Assembly (NCBI GenBank): GCA_947382625.1
Contig: CANDAG010000002.1
Span: 99,961 to 163,960, forward strand
DNA from: an uncultured Lachnospiraceae bacterium
GTDB lineage: Bacteria; Bacillota; Clostridia; Lachnospirales; Lachnospiraceae
Direction of reading: 5' to 3'
Length of the DNA stretch: 64,000 nucleotides
Part shown: positions 8,701 through 16,585 of the stretch, piece by piece
Numbering within the stretch: position 1 is the first letter of the stretch
How the letters are laid out: the number at the start of each line of letters is the position of its first letter
Translations under genes and position numbers: made by a program
Notes under the pieces: generated by a model
Database searches by the model: none
Told to the model about the DNA's origin: nothing
Seen by the model: the letters and a program-made list of their open reading frames with translations, nothing else

Positions 8701-9630
8701 ATGGGACAAGCTGAAATTTCATTGCTTCAAAGACTTTCAAAACCGGAGGGAAGGATTGACGTTGTATTGGATACAGATACCTACAATGAGGTGGACGATC
8801 AGTTTGCACTGGCATATTTGCTTTGTTACGGACAGAAGCTGAATCTGAAAGCCATCTGCGCAGCACCTTTTCACAATGCCAAATCCGAAGGGCCGGAGGA
8901 CGGCATGGAAAAAAGCTTCCGGGAGATCCACCGCATTCTGGAGCTGATGGGAAAGCAGGAATATGCCGGAAGGGTGTACAAGGGCTCCCGCAGCTGGATG
9001 AAGGATGAAGAGACCCCGGTGCATTCGGAAGCGGCAGAGAAGCTTGCGGAGCTTGCCATGGAGTATACGCCGGATGCGCCTTTATATGTAGTGGCTATAG
9101 GAGCTATTACCAATGTGGCTTCCGCCCTGCTTTTGAAACCGGAGATCACGGACAGGATTGTCCTTGTCTGGCTGGGAGGAAATGCCCATGATTGGCCGGA
9201 TAACCGGGAATTTAACTGTCAGCAGGATGTGGCGGCAGCCAGAGTGGTTTTTGGAAGCGGCACAGCGCTGGTGCAGCTGCCCTGTATGGGAGTGGTATCC
9301 TCCTTTTCCACCAGTGCGGGAGAGCTCGAGATGTTCCTGCGCGGAAAAAACAGACTTTGCGACTATCTGGTGGATATTGTGGAGAGAGACGGTGCGGCGG
9401 ACAGCCCATATAAGACATGGACAAGGGTGATCTGGGATGTGACCGCTGTGGCCTGGCTTCTGGAAGACGATTTTATGAAAGACAGGCTGGTGCCTGCGCC
9501 AATTCCCCAGTATGATCATCACTACAGCTTTGACTGTGAGCGACATCTGATTAGGTGCGTGTATCATGTGAACCGGGACGCTCTTTTCCAGGATCTGTTT
9601 GAAAAACTGTCCTGTGCCATGGAGAACTGA
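8701..9630 (+). CDS. Nucleoside hydrolase (inosine-uridine preferring type)
   Basis: A 309-aa protein that hydrolyses ribonucleosides to base and ribose. The calcium-binding signature DTDTYNEVDDQFALAYLL is at about residues 22-39, with AIGAITNVASALL at the second conserved block and WDVTAVAWLL near the C-terminus, where a conserved Asp completes the metal site. ATG 8701 has GGAGGG eight bases upstream; the open frame extends to GTG 8650, which lacks a ribosome site. It is a single gene upstream of a tRNA, with no transporter next to it. Substrate preference cannot be read from sequence. Confidence 0.9.
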   Translation: MGQAEISLLQRLSKPEGRIDVVLDTDTYNEVDDQFALAYLLCYGQKLNLKAICAAPFHNAKSEGPEDGMEKSFREIHRILELMGKQEYAGRVYKGSRSWMKDEETPVHSEAAEKLAELAMEYTPDAPLYVVAIGAITNVASALLLKPEITDRIVLVWLGGNAHDWPDNREFNCQQDVAAARVVFGSGTALVQLPCMGVVSSFSTSAGELEMFLRGKNRLCDYLVDIVERDGAADSPYKTWTRVIWDVTAVAWLLEDDFMKDRLVPAPIPQYDHHYSFDCERHLIRCVYHVNRDALFQDLFEKLSCAMEN

Positions 9631-9703
9631 CAGGTCTGGTCCTTAAATGAAGGATTGTACTTAAAAAGAAACAATTTTTGCGGCCAAAAATTTAAAATAG
9701 TGC

Positions 9704-9732
9704 TTGCAAAATGTGATATGGTCATGTATAAT
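9704..9732 (+). promoter_or_regulatory. Promoter of tRNA-Gln
   Basis: TTGCAA and a perfect TATAAT are separated by 17 bases, and the tRNA begins 18 bases after the -10 box. Confidence 0.8.
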
Positions 9733-9750
9733 AGCATTCGTACTTGACAT

Positions 9751-9822
9751 TGGGCTATCGCCAAACGGTAAGGCAACGGACTCTGACTCCGTCATTTCAA
9801 GGTTCGAATCCTTGTAGCCCAG
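9751..9822 (+). tRNA. tRNA-Gln (anticodon CTG)
   Basis: The full cloverleaf can be folded by eye: acceptor TGGGCTA/TAGCCCA with discriminator G, D-arm GCC/GGC, anticodon stem ACGGA/TCCGT with loop CTCTGAC (anticodon CTG, reading CAG), a five-base variable loop, and T-arm CAAGG/CCTTG with loop TTCGAAT. No CCA is encoded. It is the intact left boundary of the accessory island: its 3' part is repeated at 17594-17683 and again, shorter, at 18180-18240. Confidence 0.95.
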
Positions 9823-9831
9823 CGAATGTGA

Positions 9832-9860
9832 CCCGGCAGATTTGATCTGCCGGGTTTTTT
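9832..9860 (+). terminator. tRNA-Gln intrinsic terminator
   Basis: CCCGGCAGA pairs with TCTGCCGGG around a five-base loop, followed by six T residues. The same terminator recurs almost unchanged after both downstream copies of the tRNA 3' end. Confidence 0.93.
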
Positions 9861-9937
9861 AACATAAGGACAGTTCGCGAAGCGTGCTGTCCGTTGTTAA
9901 CATAAGGATAACTCGCAGAGCGTGTTATCCGTTGTTT
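9861..9937 (+). repeat. Two tandem covarying hairpin repeats directly after the tRNA-Gln terminator
   Basis: Two 38-39 base units begin AACATAAGGA and end CCGTTGTT. Unit 1 folds as GGACAG..CGC-GAA-GCG..CTGTCC and unit 2 as GGATAAC.CGC-AGA-GCG.GTTATCC. The outer stems differ in sequence but remain complementary, so the pairing is preserved by compensatory change. They are longer-stemmed relatives of the dispersed 36-bp repeat family. Confidence 0.7.
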
Positions 9938-10518
9938 ATGCCCGGAAATACTATGTTTATGCGTATTCTGGAAATATGGCTTCTTTGGTCTTGGATTTTC
10001 CCTGATCGAAAAGGAAAAGGTGATTTTCTGAAAAATTCTGGTTTTTAGTATATTTTTCTAATGAATAGGTCAATTCATAGGTCAATTTAAAAATGGTTTT
10101 AAGTAGGCATAAATTAAAGGTTTTCATTAGGAATAAATATCTTGATCATTAAAAATGTGCTATGTTCTAATATGAGGAACTTCTCTGTGATGTAAAATTG
10201 TTTTTCAATATTTATAAATTGAGGCTGATAAGATTTAATTGTAGCAGTCAGAAAAGCGGAAAAGTGGGAATGGCATATTAAGGCAGAAGTTAAGTTTTCT
10301 GGTTTGCTGTTATGAGGGAAGCAGGGATATAATGCAACCTATTAAGGTTGATGAAAGGAGTATCCAGAGAGAGGATGCTCTTTTTTGTTACACAAACAAT
10401 GGAGAAAAGGAAAGAAAGGGATTAAGCGACATATTTTAAAAATTAGTTGGATGGATTAAGTATCAAGATTGTTGATATTAAGCTTATAAGCTGCTCGCAA
10501 TAAGGGAGGGCATTTACA
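9938..10518. other. Non-coding left flank of the island
   Basis: No credible coding region is seen; stop codons are frequent and the sequence is AT-rich. It holds the paired TAGGTCAAT repeats at 10066-10086. Around 9980-10003 a stretch beginning TTGGTCTTGG is partly inverted-complementary to the right flank just before the att copy (about 17570-17593). A hairpin-like segment with TTTTTT at 10360-10387 may be a weak terminator. Confidence 0.5.
10066..10086 (+). repeat. Paired TAGGTCAAT direct repeats, left end
   Basis: Two exact TAGGTCAAT nonamers start 12 bases apart (10066 and 10078). The same pair with the same 12-base offset occurs at the right end (17520 and 17532, the second copy with one change). 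Single copies occur at 11402 and, inverted, at 11738 and 11763. They could be recombinase arm-type or repressor sites. Confidence 0.65.
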
Positions 10519-10644
10519 TTGAAGGAGAAAAGACGTATGCAGTTAGAAAGTTTAGATAAACTCAGAAGGGCGGAAGATCTCATAAATGGGCTACTGGACA
10601 CAATGATATATATTGAAGATGCCAAACAGGATAAATTAAGGTAG
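10519..10644 (+). CDS. Small hypothetical protein (41 aa, or 35 aa from an internal ATG)
   Basis: An open frame with TTG at 10519 preceded by GGGAGGG, or ATG at 10537 preceded by GGAG. The product is charged and amphipathic: LDKLRRAEDLINGLLDTM, then IYIEDAKQDKLR. There is no recognisable domain. A reverse-strand frame overlaps it (10718-10443) but has no ribosome site. It may be a surviving small gene of the element, or chance. Confidence 0.35.
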   Translation: MKEKRRMQLESLDKLRRAEDLINGLLDTMIYIEDAKQDKLR

Positions 10645-10672
10645 TGTAAAATAGTTTGAGTCTTTGGAAAAA

Positions 10673-10727
10673 ATTGCTTCTTTTGGATAAGAATTATGAT
10701 GTGACAATTCTTACCCAAAGGAGCAAT
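10673..10727. repeat. Long imperfect inverted repeat
   Basis: Arms of 22-23 bases (10673-10695 and 10705-10727) pair almost throughout around a nine-base loop; they begin ATTGCTTC and end GAGCAAT. It could be a bidirectional terminator without strong T-runs, or the fused ends of a deleted insertion element. No target-site duplication was evident. Confidence 0.5.
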
Positions 10728-11472
10728 TGCTAGCTAACAGATAGAGACCAGAGAAACTATCAAAAAAATGAAAAAGAAGTGATTTGCGAATACCAGTCCT
10801 TCGCGGAAAGAATGGAATATTGCACTGTAGAGTCCCTGGCATGGAGGTTGCACCGGGAAGGACAGTGGTGAGTGTGAGTATATAATCAGGAATTTATAAC
10901 TAGAGAAAGACCGGGAATGCCATCGGAAGCGGTATAGGGAGCAGGTGTGGCCAATTGATGAAGATACATTTTTTGTCGGAGTAAGCGCCTGCAGAGGTAT
11001 ATTGAACAGTTGAAAACAAAAAGGCTAAAACAGTTTTCATATGGTGCATCTGGAGAGATTTCATGCAGAATGCATTGTGTGGGAACTGGAGAACTACAAG
11101 TTCTCTGGCTGATTTGGTAAAGATTCCATTCATTTTCAGGAGAAGGTAAAATATTACCTTCGGCACTGAGAAATGAATGGAATGAGTGCTAATTGATGTA
11201 GGTTAATGCAAAAATCAAACTAGCTTGGTGAATATTTTAGCCTTTGACCCAATTATGTAAACCAGCAGAATGTTTCGGGCATTTGCTAGTACTACCGGGA
11301 ATAGGCTTTGTACTACGCGCAGTGCTTCTTCCACATCTTGTGCATACCCATCTAATAACCTGTGCCATGAGAGCCCCCCTTTCTTATGTATATATAAAGA
11401 ATAGGTCAATTCAACCCTAAAGTCAAGGGAAACATCTAGAGAATGGCAAAGCAACAACACTAGTTTGTCGTT
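10728..11472. pseudogene. Gene-poor stretch with decayed coding fragments
   Basis: No intact gene is seen. Short plus-strand frames read like protein debris: about 10780-10869 contains EYQSFAERMEYC and ESLAWRLHREGQW, and about 11043-11112 contains LERFHAECIVWELENYKFSG, interrupted by stops and frame changes. I do not recognise the parent gene(s). A reverse-strand open frame at 11460-11215 lacks a ribosome site and is not called. Confidence 0.35.
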
Positions 11473-11697
11473 CTATTTTATACTGCTACGTGGGTAGGGA
11501 GTTTCGATATCTGTCAATCCAGCCAGATAATCCATACTCGTATTTAAAGCGATGGCAATTCTTTTGCATTGCTCAAAGGTGTAATACCTTTTACCGTTTT
11601 CAATTTTTGAGTAATCACTTTGGTCAATTCCTGTTAAGAGTTGCATTTTTACTTGAGTATACCCTTTACTCTTTCGTAGTTCTTTTAGTCTCGACAT
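11473..11697 (-). CDS. Xre/HTH_3 family transcriptional regulator
   Basis: A 74-aa protein that is almost entirely one Cro/CI helix-turn-helix: MSRLKELRKSKGYTQVKMQ, then TGIDQSDYSKIENGKRYYT and CKRIAIALNTSMDYLAGLTD. The reverse-strand ATG at 11697 has GGAGG seven bases upstream. It faces away from the zinc-ribbon ORF and AAA+ operon; inverted TAGGTCAAT motifs at 11738 and 11763 lie in the intervening region, where a repressor of the element could bind. That link is inference from position. Confidence 0.88.
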   Translation of the reverse strand: MSRLKELRKSKGYTQVKMQLLTGIDQSDYSKIENGKRYYTFEQCKRIAIALNTSMDYLAGLTDIETPYPRSSIK

Positions 11698-11737
11698 ATA
11701 TTTCCTCCATATAATAATATTTTCTTAAATATGGCAT

Positions 11738-11771
11738 ATTGACCTATTGACAGTAGGGGGTTATTGACCTA
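11738..11771 (-). repeat. Inverted-orientation TAGGTCAAT motifs between xre and the AAA+ operon
   Basis: ATTGACCTA occurs at 11738-11746 and 11763-11771, the reverse complement of the nonamer found in pairs at both element ends. They fall in the divergent promoter region, so they could also be operators for the Xre protein. Confidence 0.5.
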
Positions 11772-11803
11772 AAATTATGAAAAAGAAAAGGGAGATTTAT
11801 CCT

Positions 11804-11944
11804 ATGCAAATAGAATATATGTGTAGATTTTGCGGAAAGAAAGAAATCAGAAGTACCAACTCAGGAAGGCCGCTTCCCGGGACTTGTTCGAGGAGAGGAA
11901 AAAATATGCCGCATAGTTGGGGGGTGAATAGACGGTTAAAATAG
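11804..11944 (+). CDS. Small zinc-ribbon-like protein (46 aa)
   Basis: ATG 11804 is preceded by AGGGAGA at good spacing. The 46-aa product begins MQIEYMCRFCGKKEIR and has a later Cys in PGTCSRRGKN, giving a CxxC...C pattern that suggests a partial metal-binding knuckle. It sits 40 bases upstream of the AAA+ gene and probably belongs to that transcript. No function is known to me. Confidence 0.55.
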   Translation: MQIEYMCRFCGKKEIRSTNSGRPLPGTCSRRGKNMPHSWGVNRRLK

Positions 11945-11984
11945 GATGGTTAAGCTGTAGAATTAAAGAAATCGGAGTAGAGAG

Positions 11985-12977
11985 ATGCCATTAGGTAAAC
12001 GTATAAATTTGTCGGTAAAAGAAGCCGCATCACAAAGAGATAAAGATATACTTACTCATACTTCACCTGATTCAGTTAAAGTAGGAAATAATGATGGGAA
12101 TACTGTATTTACCTTATTTCAAAGTGCGGAGCCTCAATGTAGTTTTAATGATATTATATTAAATAGCGATACATATGATGCTATACAGGATGTACTTACA
12201 TTATATGAGAAACGAGAATTGATCTTCGATAAATGGGGATTAAAAAACACTCATAAAAACCAAAACCGTGCAGGAATCAATCTTTATGGGCCTTCAGGAA
12301 CAGGAAAAAGCGTAACAGCTCATGCTATTGCTGCTCAAGTCGGAAGAAAGATCCTAACAGTTGATTATTCCCAAATAGAATCGAAGTATGTAGGTGAAAC
12401 ATCAAAAAATCTTGCAACTTTGTTTGAGTATGCCAAAGAATCAAAGTCAATTATATTTTTTGACGAAGCGGATGCATTGCTTAGTAGGCGGGTAAATAAT
12501 ATGTCAAATTCTACAGATGTAAGCGTAAACCAAACACGTTCGGTTTTGCTTATGTTGATAAATGAATTTGATGATTTAATATTGTTTGCCTCTAACTTTA
12601 TTACAAATTATGACCCGGCATTTATGCGAAGAATACTGGCTCATATTAAATTTGAATTGCCAGATGAAATAAGCCGTTTTAAGTTATGGCGGATGTATAT
12701 TCCAGAAACGATGCCAACGAATGTGGATATCAGGGCATTAGCTGCAAAATATAATGGGGTATCGGGAGCAGACATTTCAAATGCCGTACTGAATGCTTCA
12801 TTAAGAGCGGCAAGATTGGAACAAGCAACTGTAAGACATACTTATTTTGAAGAGGCAATAGAAATGATCATTCATAGCAAAGATGATAATGATGAATTGG
12901 GGACATTTGCCTCAAGACGTACTGTAAGTGAAGATTATGTGAAGACTCAATTTAAAGGAGAATTAACAAAAAGATGA
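11985..12977 (+). CDS. AAA+ family ATPase (first gene of unknown island operon)
   Basis: A 330-aa classic AAA protein with a single ATPase module. Walker A GPSGTGKS is at residues 104-111, Walker B IIFFDEAD at about 156-163, and a sensor-1-like LFASN precedes NYDPAFMRRI, which carries the arginine finger of the second region of homology. GVSGADISNAVLNASLRAAR is the C-terminal helical (sensor 2) region. About 95 N-terminal residues have no recognised domain and may bind substrate. No protease domain is present, so it is likely a remodelling ATPase. Ribosome site GGAG precedes ATG 11985. It overlaps the next gene by four bases, implying translational coupling with three small or membrane proteins. 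Confidence 0.9.
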   Translation: MPLGKRINLSVKEAASQRDKDILTHTSPDSVKVGNNDGNTVFTLFQSAEPQCSFNDIILNSDTYDAIQDVLTLYEKRELIFDKWGLKNTHKNQNRAGINLYGPSGTGKSVTAHAIAAQVGRKILTVDYSQIESKYVGETSKNLATLFEYAKESKSIIFFDEADALLSRRVNNMSNSTDVSVNQTRSVLLMLINEFDDLILFASNFITNYDPAFMRRILAHIKFELPDEISRFKLWRMYIPETMPTNVDIRALAAKYNGVSGADISNAVLNASLRAARLEQATVRHTYFEEAIEMIIHSKDDNDELGTFASRRTVSEDYVKTQFKGELTKR

Positions 12978-13327
12978 TTGCAATTACTATTATATTAGCA
13001 TTAACAACAACTGTGATCGCAGGGCTGTTTAAGTTCTGGCAAACTATTATAGGATGGATTAAAAAGGTCGTAAATAAGATAAAGGAAGTATTAGGACTGA
13101 CGCCGGATGGAACCAGAACTTTTATTACCAGAACTGCTGATGGGCTCAAAAACAAATCAAAATATTATTATAAAAGCAAGGTAACCAGTGAGTGGGAAGA
13201 GATTGTATATACGAAAGCTGTTGATGAAAGTGAAGTGCCACCGGAGATATTAGCAAAGGTATATAAGCAAACAGTCGATGTGGAAGTGTCAACTACTGAG
13301 GAATTGAAACTGGCTATCAATGCATAG
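12974..13327 (+). CDS. Hypothetical single-pass membrane protein of the AAA+ operon
   Basis: A 117-aa protein whose start overlaps the ATPase stop (ATGA). One hydrophobic segment spans residues 2-22 (IAITIILALTTTVIAGLFKF), followed by an amphipathic basic stretch (IGWIKKVVNKIKEVL) and a soluble domain containing GTRTFITRTADGLKNKSKYY and EWEEIVYTKAVDESEVP. No known family is recognised. The tight coupling suggests that it anchors or regulates the ATPase at the membrane; this is inferred from position only. Confidence 0.75.
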   Translation: MIAITIILALTTTVIAGLFKFWQTIIGWIKKVVNKIKEVLGLTPDGTRTFITRTADGLKNKSKYYYKSKVTSEWEEIVYTKAVDESEVPPEILAKVYKQTVDVEVSTTEELKLAINA

Positions 13328-13338
13328 GAGGAGATGGC

Positions 13339-13761
13339 ATGTCGTTAGTAACAGGAGCATTAACTCATGTCGCAATGGAGGCACTGACTATCGTAATAGG
13401 ACCCTTAGTGGAAGATGCTAGGGATGCATTATCAGATGCCGCGCAAGATGCAATCAGAAGTAAAGTTGCGGGAAAAATGTCTATTGAAGAATGGGCGAAT
13501 ATTGTTTCACAAGGTGCTGATATGGTAAAAGAAAGAGTTATAAATGAAAGTAACCTTCAATTCGTTGGGGGAAAATTGAAATTGGCAGTAGTTGAAAAAA
13601 ATTTGAAAAAAGTTACTGTTTCTTTTCAGCTCTATTTTATAGATGAATTGGAGAAGTGGCAAATAGCTACGGCGGAAACGGATATACCAATTTCCAAATT
13701 TACAGATGATGCATTAAATGAATTGAGGACTAGTGGCGAAATACTGTTTGAAGTGGAGTGA
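13339..13761 (+). CDS. Hypothetical protein of the AAA+ operon
   Basis: A 140-aa protein with GGAGG immediately upstream of ATG 13339. The N-terminal half is helical with small residues (AMEALTIVIGPLVEDARDAL, then AAQDAIRSKVAGKM). The C-terminal half looks like a beta-rich domain (LKLAVVEKNLKKVTVSFQLY, then EKWQIATAETDIPISKF). It may be a substrate, adaptor or effector for the AAA+ protein. I do not recognise the family. Confidence 0.7.
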   Translation: MSLVTGALTHVAMEALTIVIGPLVEDARDALSDAAQDAIRSKVAGKMSIEEWANIVSQGADMVKERVINESNLQFVGGKLKLAVVEKNLKKVTVSFQLYFIDELEKWQIATAETDIPISKFTDDALNELRTSGEILFEVE

Positions 13762-14723
13762 TGGGTTTGCATTATATATTTATAATTATATTTATGGCTG
13801 TAAAGCTTTTACTATTTGATCCAAAAGTAAATTCTATCATATGGCTGATTCTTTTTGTTGTGAGGTTGGCGGTAGGAGATGTTTTTGCTATTATTGGGAT
13901 TATTGATTGTATCAAGGATATTTATATTGGGAAAGATTATTACGAAAACTCAAAAATAAAAGTTGATAAGCTTTATGTAGTAAAGAGTCTTACATCTCTA
14001 TTTACATGGGGTTATGCACGAATAATCTTTCTTCTTATAGTCGGGCCGATACTGAAGCATTCCGCATCGACTGAGATTAAAAAGAAAATGCAGCTCGACT
14101 ATCCGTTGCCTGATGCCTCATGTTTCAGCAATTTACAGGCAAAAAATTATTATTATAAGAAGCAAATTGACAAGCTGGAAAATAAAGGGGTGATCATATC
14201 TAACAAAAAAACTGTTGATAGTGAGGCTGAAATGCGCCGGAAGAAATTGGAAAATCTTTATCCTGAGAAGATAGTCAACAAAATTATTGAGATAATTGCA
14301 GGAGATAAGGAATTAAAGGATAAACGTAAAAATGCGGAAAGAAAGCTTGATAAGTTGTCATTAAGAAATTGCTATGCATATATAAAAAAGGATGTATTTG
14401 AACAATATCCAATAGCAATTACGGAAGCGATGGCTGACAAAGGACGATATTCTGTATCTGCAATTAAAAAATTTAAAGAACTGAAAACATTTCACCTTAT
14501 GTATCCTGTTACTAGTGCAGATGAACATGGGGATGCAGAATGGAGTGAGTATTTTATCATACAGGCTTTACAGCCGCTTGTGGACGAAGGCATTTTTGAT
14601 GATGATGACTTCAATGATCGGGATGCAATGGACAATCATGCTTATCGCTATGCAATGAGCCCAGTGGCGATGCCGAGTATAGATGTCAGCAGTGACCCAC
14701 GTTTTGCATTAGATGATGATTAA
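13761..14723 (+). CDS. Hypothetical multi-pass membrane protein of the AAA+ operon
   Basis: A 320-aa protein whose ATG overlaps the preceding stop (TGATG). Hydrophobic segments occupy about residues 4-18, 26-50 and 87-100, followed by a long charged cytoplasmic-looking part with LENLYPEKIVNKIIEIIAGD and a very acidic C-terminus (DDDDFNDRDAMDNHAYRY, ending DDD). It is the last gene of the four-gene unit. No family is recognised. An acidic tail plus membrane anchor could serve as a docking site for the AAA+ ring, but nothing in the sequence proves it. Confidence 0.75.
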   Translation: MGLHYIFIIIFMAVKLLLFDPKVNSIIWLILFVVRLAVGDVFAIIGIIDCIKDIYIGKDYYENSKIKVDKLYVVKSLTSLFTWGYARIIFLLIVGPILKHSASTEIKKKMQLDYPLPDASCFSNLQAKNYYYKKQIDKLENKGVIISNKKTVDSEAEMRRKKLENLYPEKIVNKIIEIIAGDKELKDKRKNAERKLDKLSLRNCYAYIKKDVFEQYPIAITEAMADKGRYSVSAIKKFKELKTFHLMYPVTSADEHGDAEWSEYFIIQALQPLVDEGIFDDDDFNDRDAMDNHAYRYAMSPVAMPSIDVSSDPRFALDDD

Positions 14724-14798
14724 GTATAAATTAAAGGGTATGAGTAATATTTTATCAGTTCTAAATTTAAAGGGTTCTATGGTAGTTCACTTTTTATC

Positions 14799-14833
14799 AA
14801 ATAACTGGCTCGCGAAGTGTGATAATGTTTGAT
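14799..14833 (+). repeat. Dispersed ~36-bp hairpin repeat, copy in the island
   Basis: AAATAACTG, 20 bases with a CGC-GAA-GTG core, then TTTGAT. The rest of the 14724-15002 gap is AT-rich without a gene, apart from the terminator at 14949-14981. Confidence 0.55.
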
Positions 14834-14948
14834 TTTAAAAGCGGTTTAGGAAAAAGGTGAGAAATGAGGCCATGGATATCCTGCTAGGTTAACAGTGTGA
14901 TTGTAAAGTCAAATAAATGAAATCATATATCATAAAAGTGAAGTAAGG

Positions 14949-14981
14949 GAGAGCCTTTAAAAGGGCTCTCTTTTCTTTTTT
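14949..14981 (+). terminator. Intrinsic terminator downstream of the AAA+ operon
   Basis: GAGAGCC and GGCTCTC form a 7-bp stem that can extend through the A/T loop, followed by TTTTCTTTTTT. Confidence 0.85.
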
Positions 14982-15002
14982 AGCAGAACAGCCTTCAAGT
15001 AG

Positions 15003-15524
15003 GCAAGTTTTAATGTTTGGAAAGCAAATGAAAATGATAAGAATTACATAATGGTTGAAGGGACGACCAAAAACGAAAAGGCACGGACAATCAAACTTAC
15101 AGAAAAAGCGCTGGAGATATTACGGCAGATAAAAACAATTTACGGAACAAATGATGGTGTAGAGGAGAAGATAGTAAAAACACGCACAGGAAAGCCGAAT
15201 ACAGCAACTAATTTGGAACATAGAATGGCGACAATCTTTAAGAATGCAGGATTGGCTGAACTGAATGGCGGGTTACATATATTTCGCAGAACCTTTGCCA
15301 CCAGAATGTATGAGAATAAAGCCAGAGTAAAGGAGATAGCGGCATACATAGGGGATTTGGAGTCTACTACGGAGCAGTACTATATTGCCGTGCGTAAAAA
15401 AATTATAGAAGACGGTGAGGAAAAACAGGTAGTTATGGTTCCGGCACCGGCGCACCAGAGAAATGAAAGTAAGTGGATGGATGATGAGCCGTATAGAATG
15501 CACAGGGGGAGAACATATGTGTGA
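15003..15524 (+). pseudogene. Tyrosine recombinase/integrase, N-terminus missing
   Basis: The reading frame opens directly after a stop at 15000-15002 and gives about 173 residues (first possible ATG at 15051). Visible integrase parts are the beta-strand region with the conserved Lys (TTKNEKARTIKLT), box II LHIFRRTFATRM (HxxR), and the C-terminal YIGDLESTTEQYYIAV, which contains the nucleophilic Tyr. The SAM-like DNA-binding domain and the first catalytic Arg are missing, so it should be inactive. Its presence inside the tRNA-Gln element supports integration by a phage-type integrase, followed by decay. Confidence 0.8.
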
Positions 15525-15579
15525 ATTGTTATGTGCCATCAGTTTAGTAAGAGAGATAGATAATGTTGTCGGTACTTGA

Positions 15580-15608
15580 TTGTATTTAACAGAGAAGCTG
15601 TGTATAAT
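15580..15608 (+). promoter_or_regulatory. Promoter of the Rpn-type nuclease gene
   Basis: TTGTAT, a 17-base spacer, then TATAAT. The spacer ends AAGCTGTG, shared with the promoter at 21143-21171; the gene begins 22 bases after the -10 box. Confidence 0.65.
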
Positions 15609-15629
15609 AATGATAAAAGGAGCAGAAGC

Positions 15630-16541
15630 ATGAAAATAGTCAATACACCGTATGATGATGTGTTCCGGACGTTATTGAATGACTGTAGTAGTCTGATTAT
15701 ACCTGTTATAAATGAAGTGTTTGGTGAGAACTATACAGGGGACGAGCAGATTGTATTTTCACCGAATGAGCATTTCCTAAACAGGCAGGGTGGGGATGAA
15801 GAAGAACGAATTACGGATACAAATTTTAAGATATTGGGAACAGAAACAAAAAAATATCACTGGGAATGCCAGAGCAGTACCGACAGCAGTATGCTGGTCA
15901 GGTTTTTTGAGTACGATACTCAGATTGCGCTTGATGAAGGCGAGCTAAAAGGGAATGTCCTTACAGTGATCCTTCCGCATTCGGCGGCTTTGTTTTTGCG
16001 TTGTGATATGTCTACACCGGACAATATGGAAATAGAAATTGTGACACCGGGGGGAAGTGTTGGCTATAATATCCCGGTAATGAAGTCGCAGACTTATACA
16101 ATAGATGAGATTTTTGAAAAAGAGCTTTTATTCTTGGTTCCCTTTTATATCTTTTCACATGAGAGCCGCTTTGAAGAATATAATAAAGATGAAGATAAGT
16201 TAAACAACTTGAAAAAGGAATATGCGGATATTGTATATCGGCTTGAAAGACTGATGGAAACAGGAAAGATTAGTGAGTACACAAAGTGTACAATTGTTGA
16301 TATGTCGAATAAGGTGTTGGAACACATTGCAGGGAAATATGAGAACGTTAGGGAAGGAGTGAAATCAGTCATGGGCGGAAAGGTTCTTGATTATGAGGCA
16401 AAGAAGATAAAGAATGAAGGGAAACTGGAAATGCTTTTTGACCTTGTGCGTAATAACATTATATCATTGAAAGAGGCTGCAACTCAGGCAAAATTAACGG
16501 AAGAAGCATTTCAGGAAAAAATGCAGAGTTATAATGGATAA
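15630..16541 (+). CDS. Rpn family (PD-(D/E)XK) nuclease / transposase-like protein
   Basis: A 303-aa protein of the large Rpn/PDDEXK family common in Lachnospiraceae. The N-terminus MKIVNTPYDDVFRTLLND and the core FKILGTETKKYHWECQSSTD (E..Q near residues 75-85) fit the degenerate nuclease active site. The C-terminal helices KEAATQAKLTEEAFQEKM match the tail often found in these proteins. E. coli RpnA promotes RecA-independent recombination; others act in phage defence. The ATG at 15630 has AAAGGAG upstream; an earlier open frame (15576) overlaps the promoter and is unlikely. It is in a probable cargo position between the integrase remnant and the MNT/HEPN genes. Confidence 0.8.
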   Translation: MKIVNTPYDDVFRTLLNDCSSLIIPVINEVFGENYTGDEQIVFSPNEHFLNRQGGDEEERITDTNFKILGTETKKYHWECQSSTDSSMLVRFFEYDTQIALDEGELKGNVLTVILPHSAALFLRCDMSTPDNMEIEIVTPGGSVGYNIPVMKSQTYTIDEIFEKELLFLVPFYIFSHESRFEEYNKDEDKLNNLKKEYADIVYRLERLMETGKISEYTKCTIVDMSNKVLEHIAGKYENVREGVKSVMGGKVLDYEAKKIKNEGKLEMLFDLVRNNIISLKEAATQAKLTEEAFQEKMQSYNG

Positions 16542-16585
16542 GTGTTGGCGCTGTTAATGTGATTATATGGATGGAGGAATGAGGG

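Noticed and set aside
10443-10718. Reverse-strand open frame of 91 codons
   Set aside because: Hydrophobic, low-complexity translation opposite a better supported small plus-strand ORF; no ribosome site.
11215-11460. Reverse-strand open frame of 81 codons downstream of xre
   Set aside because: The start is a GTG without ribosome site, no recognisable domain; it may be decayed sequence.
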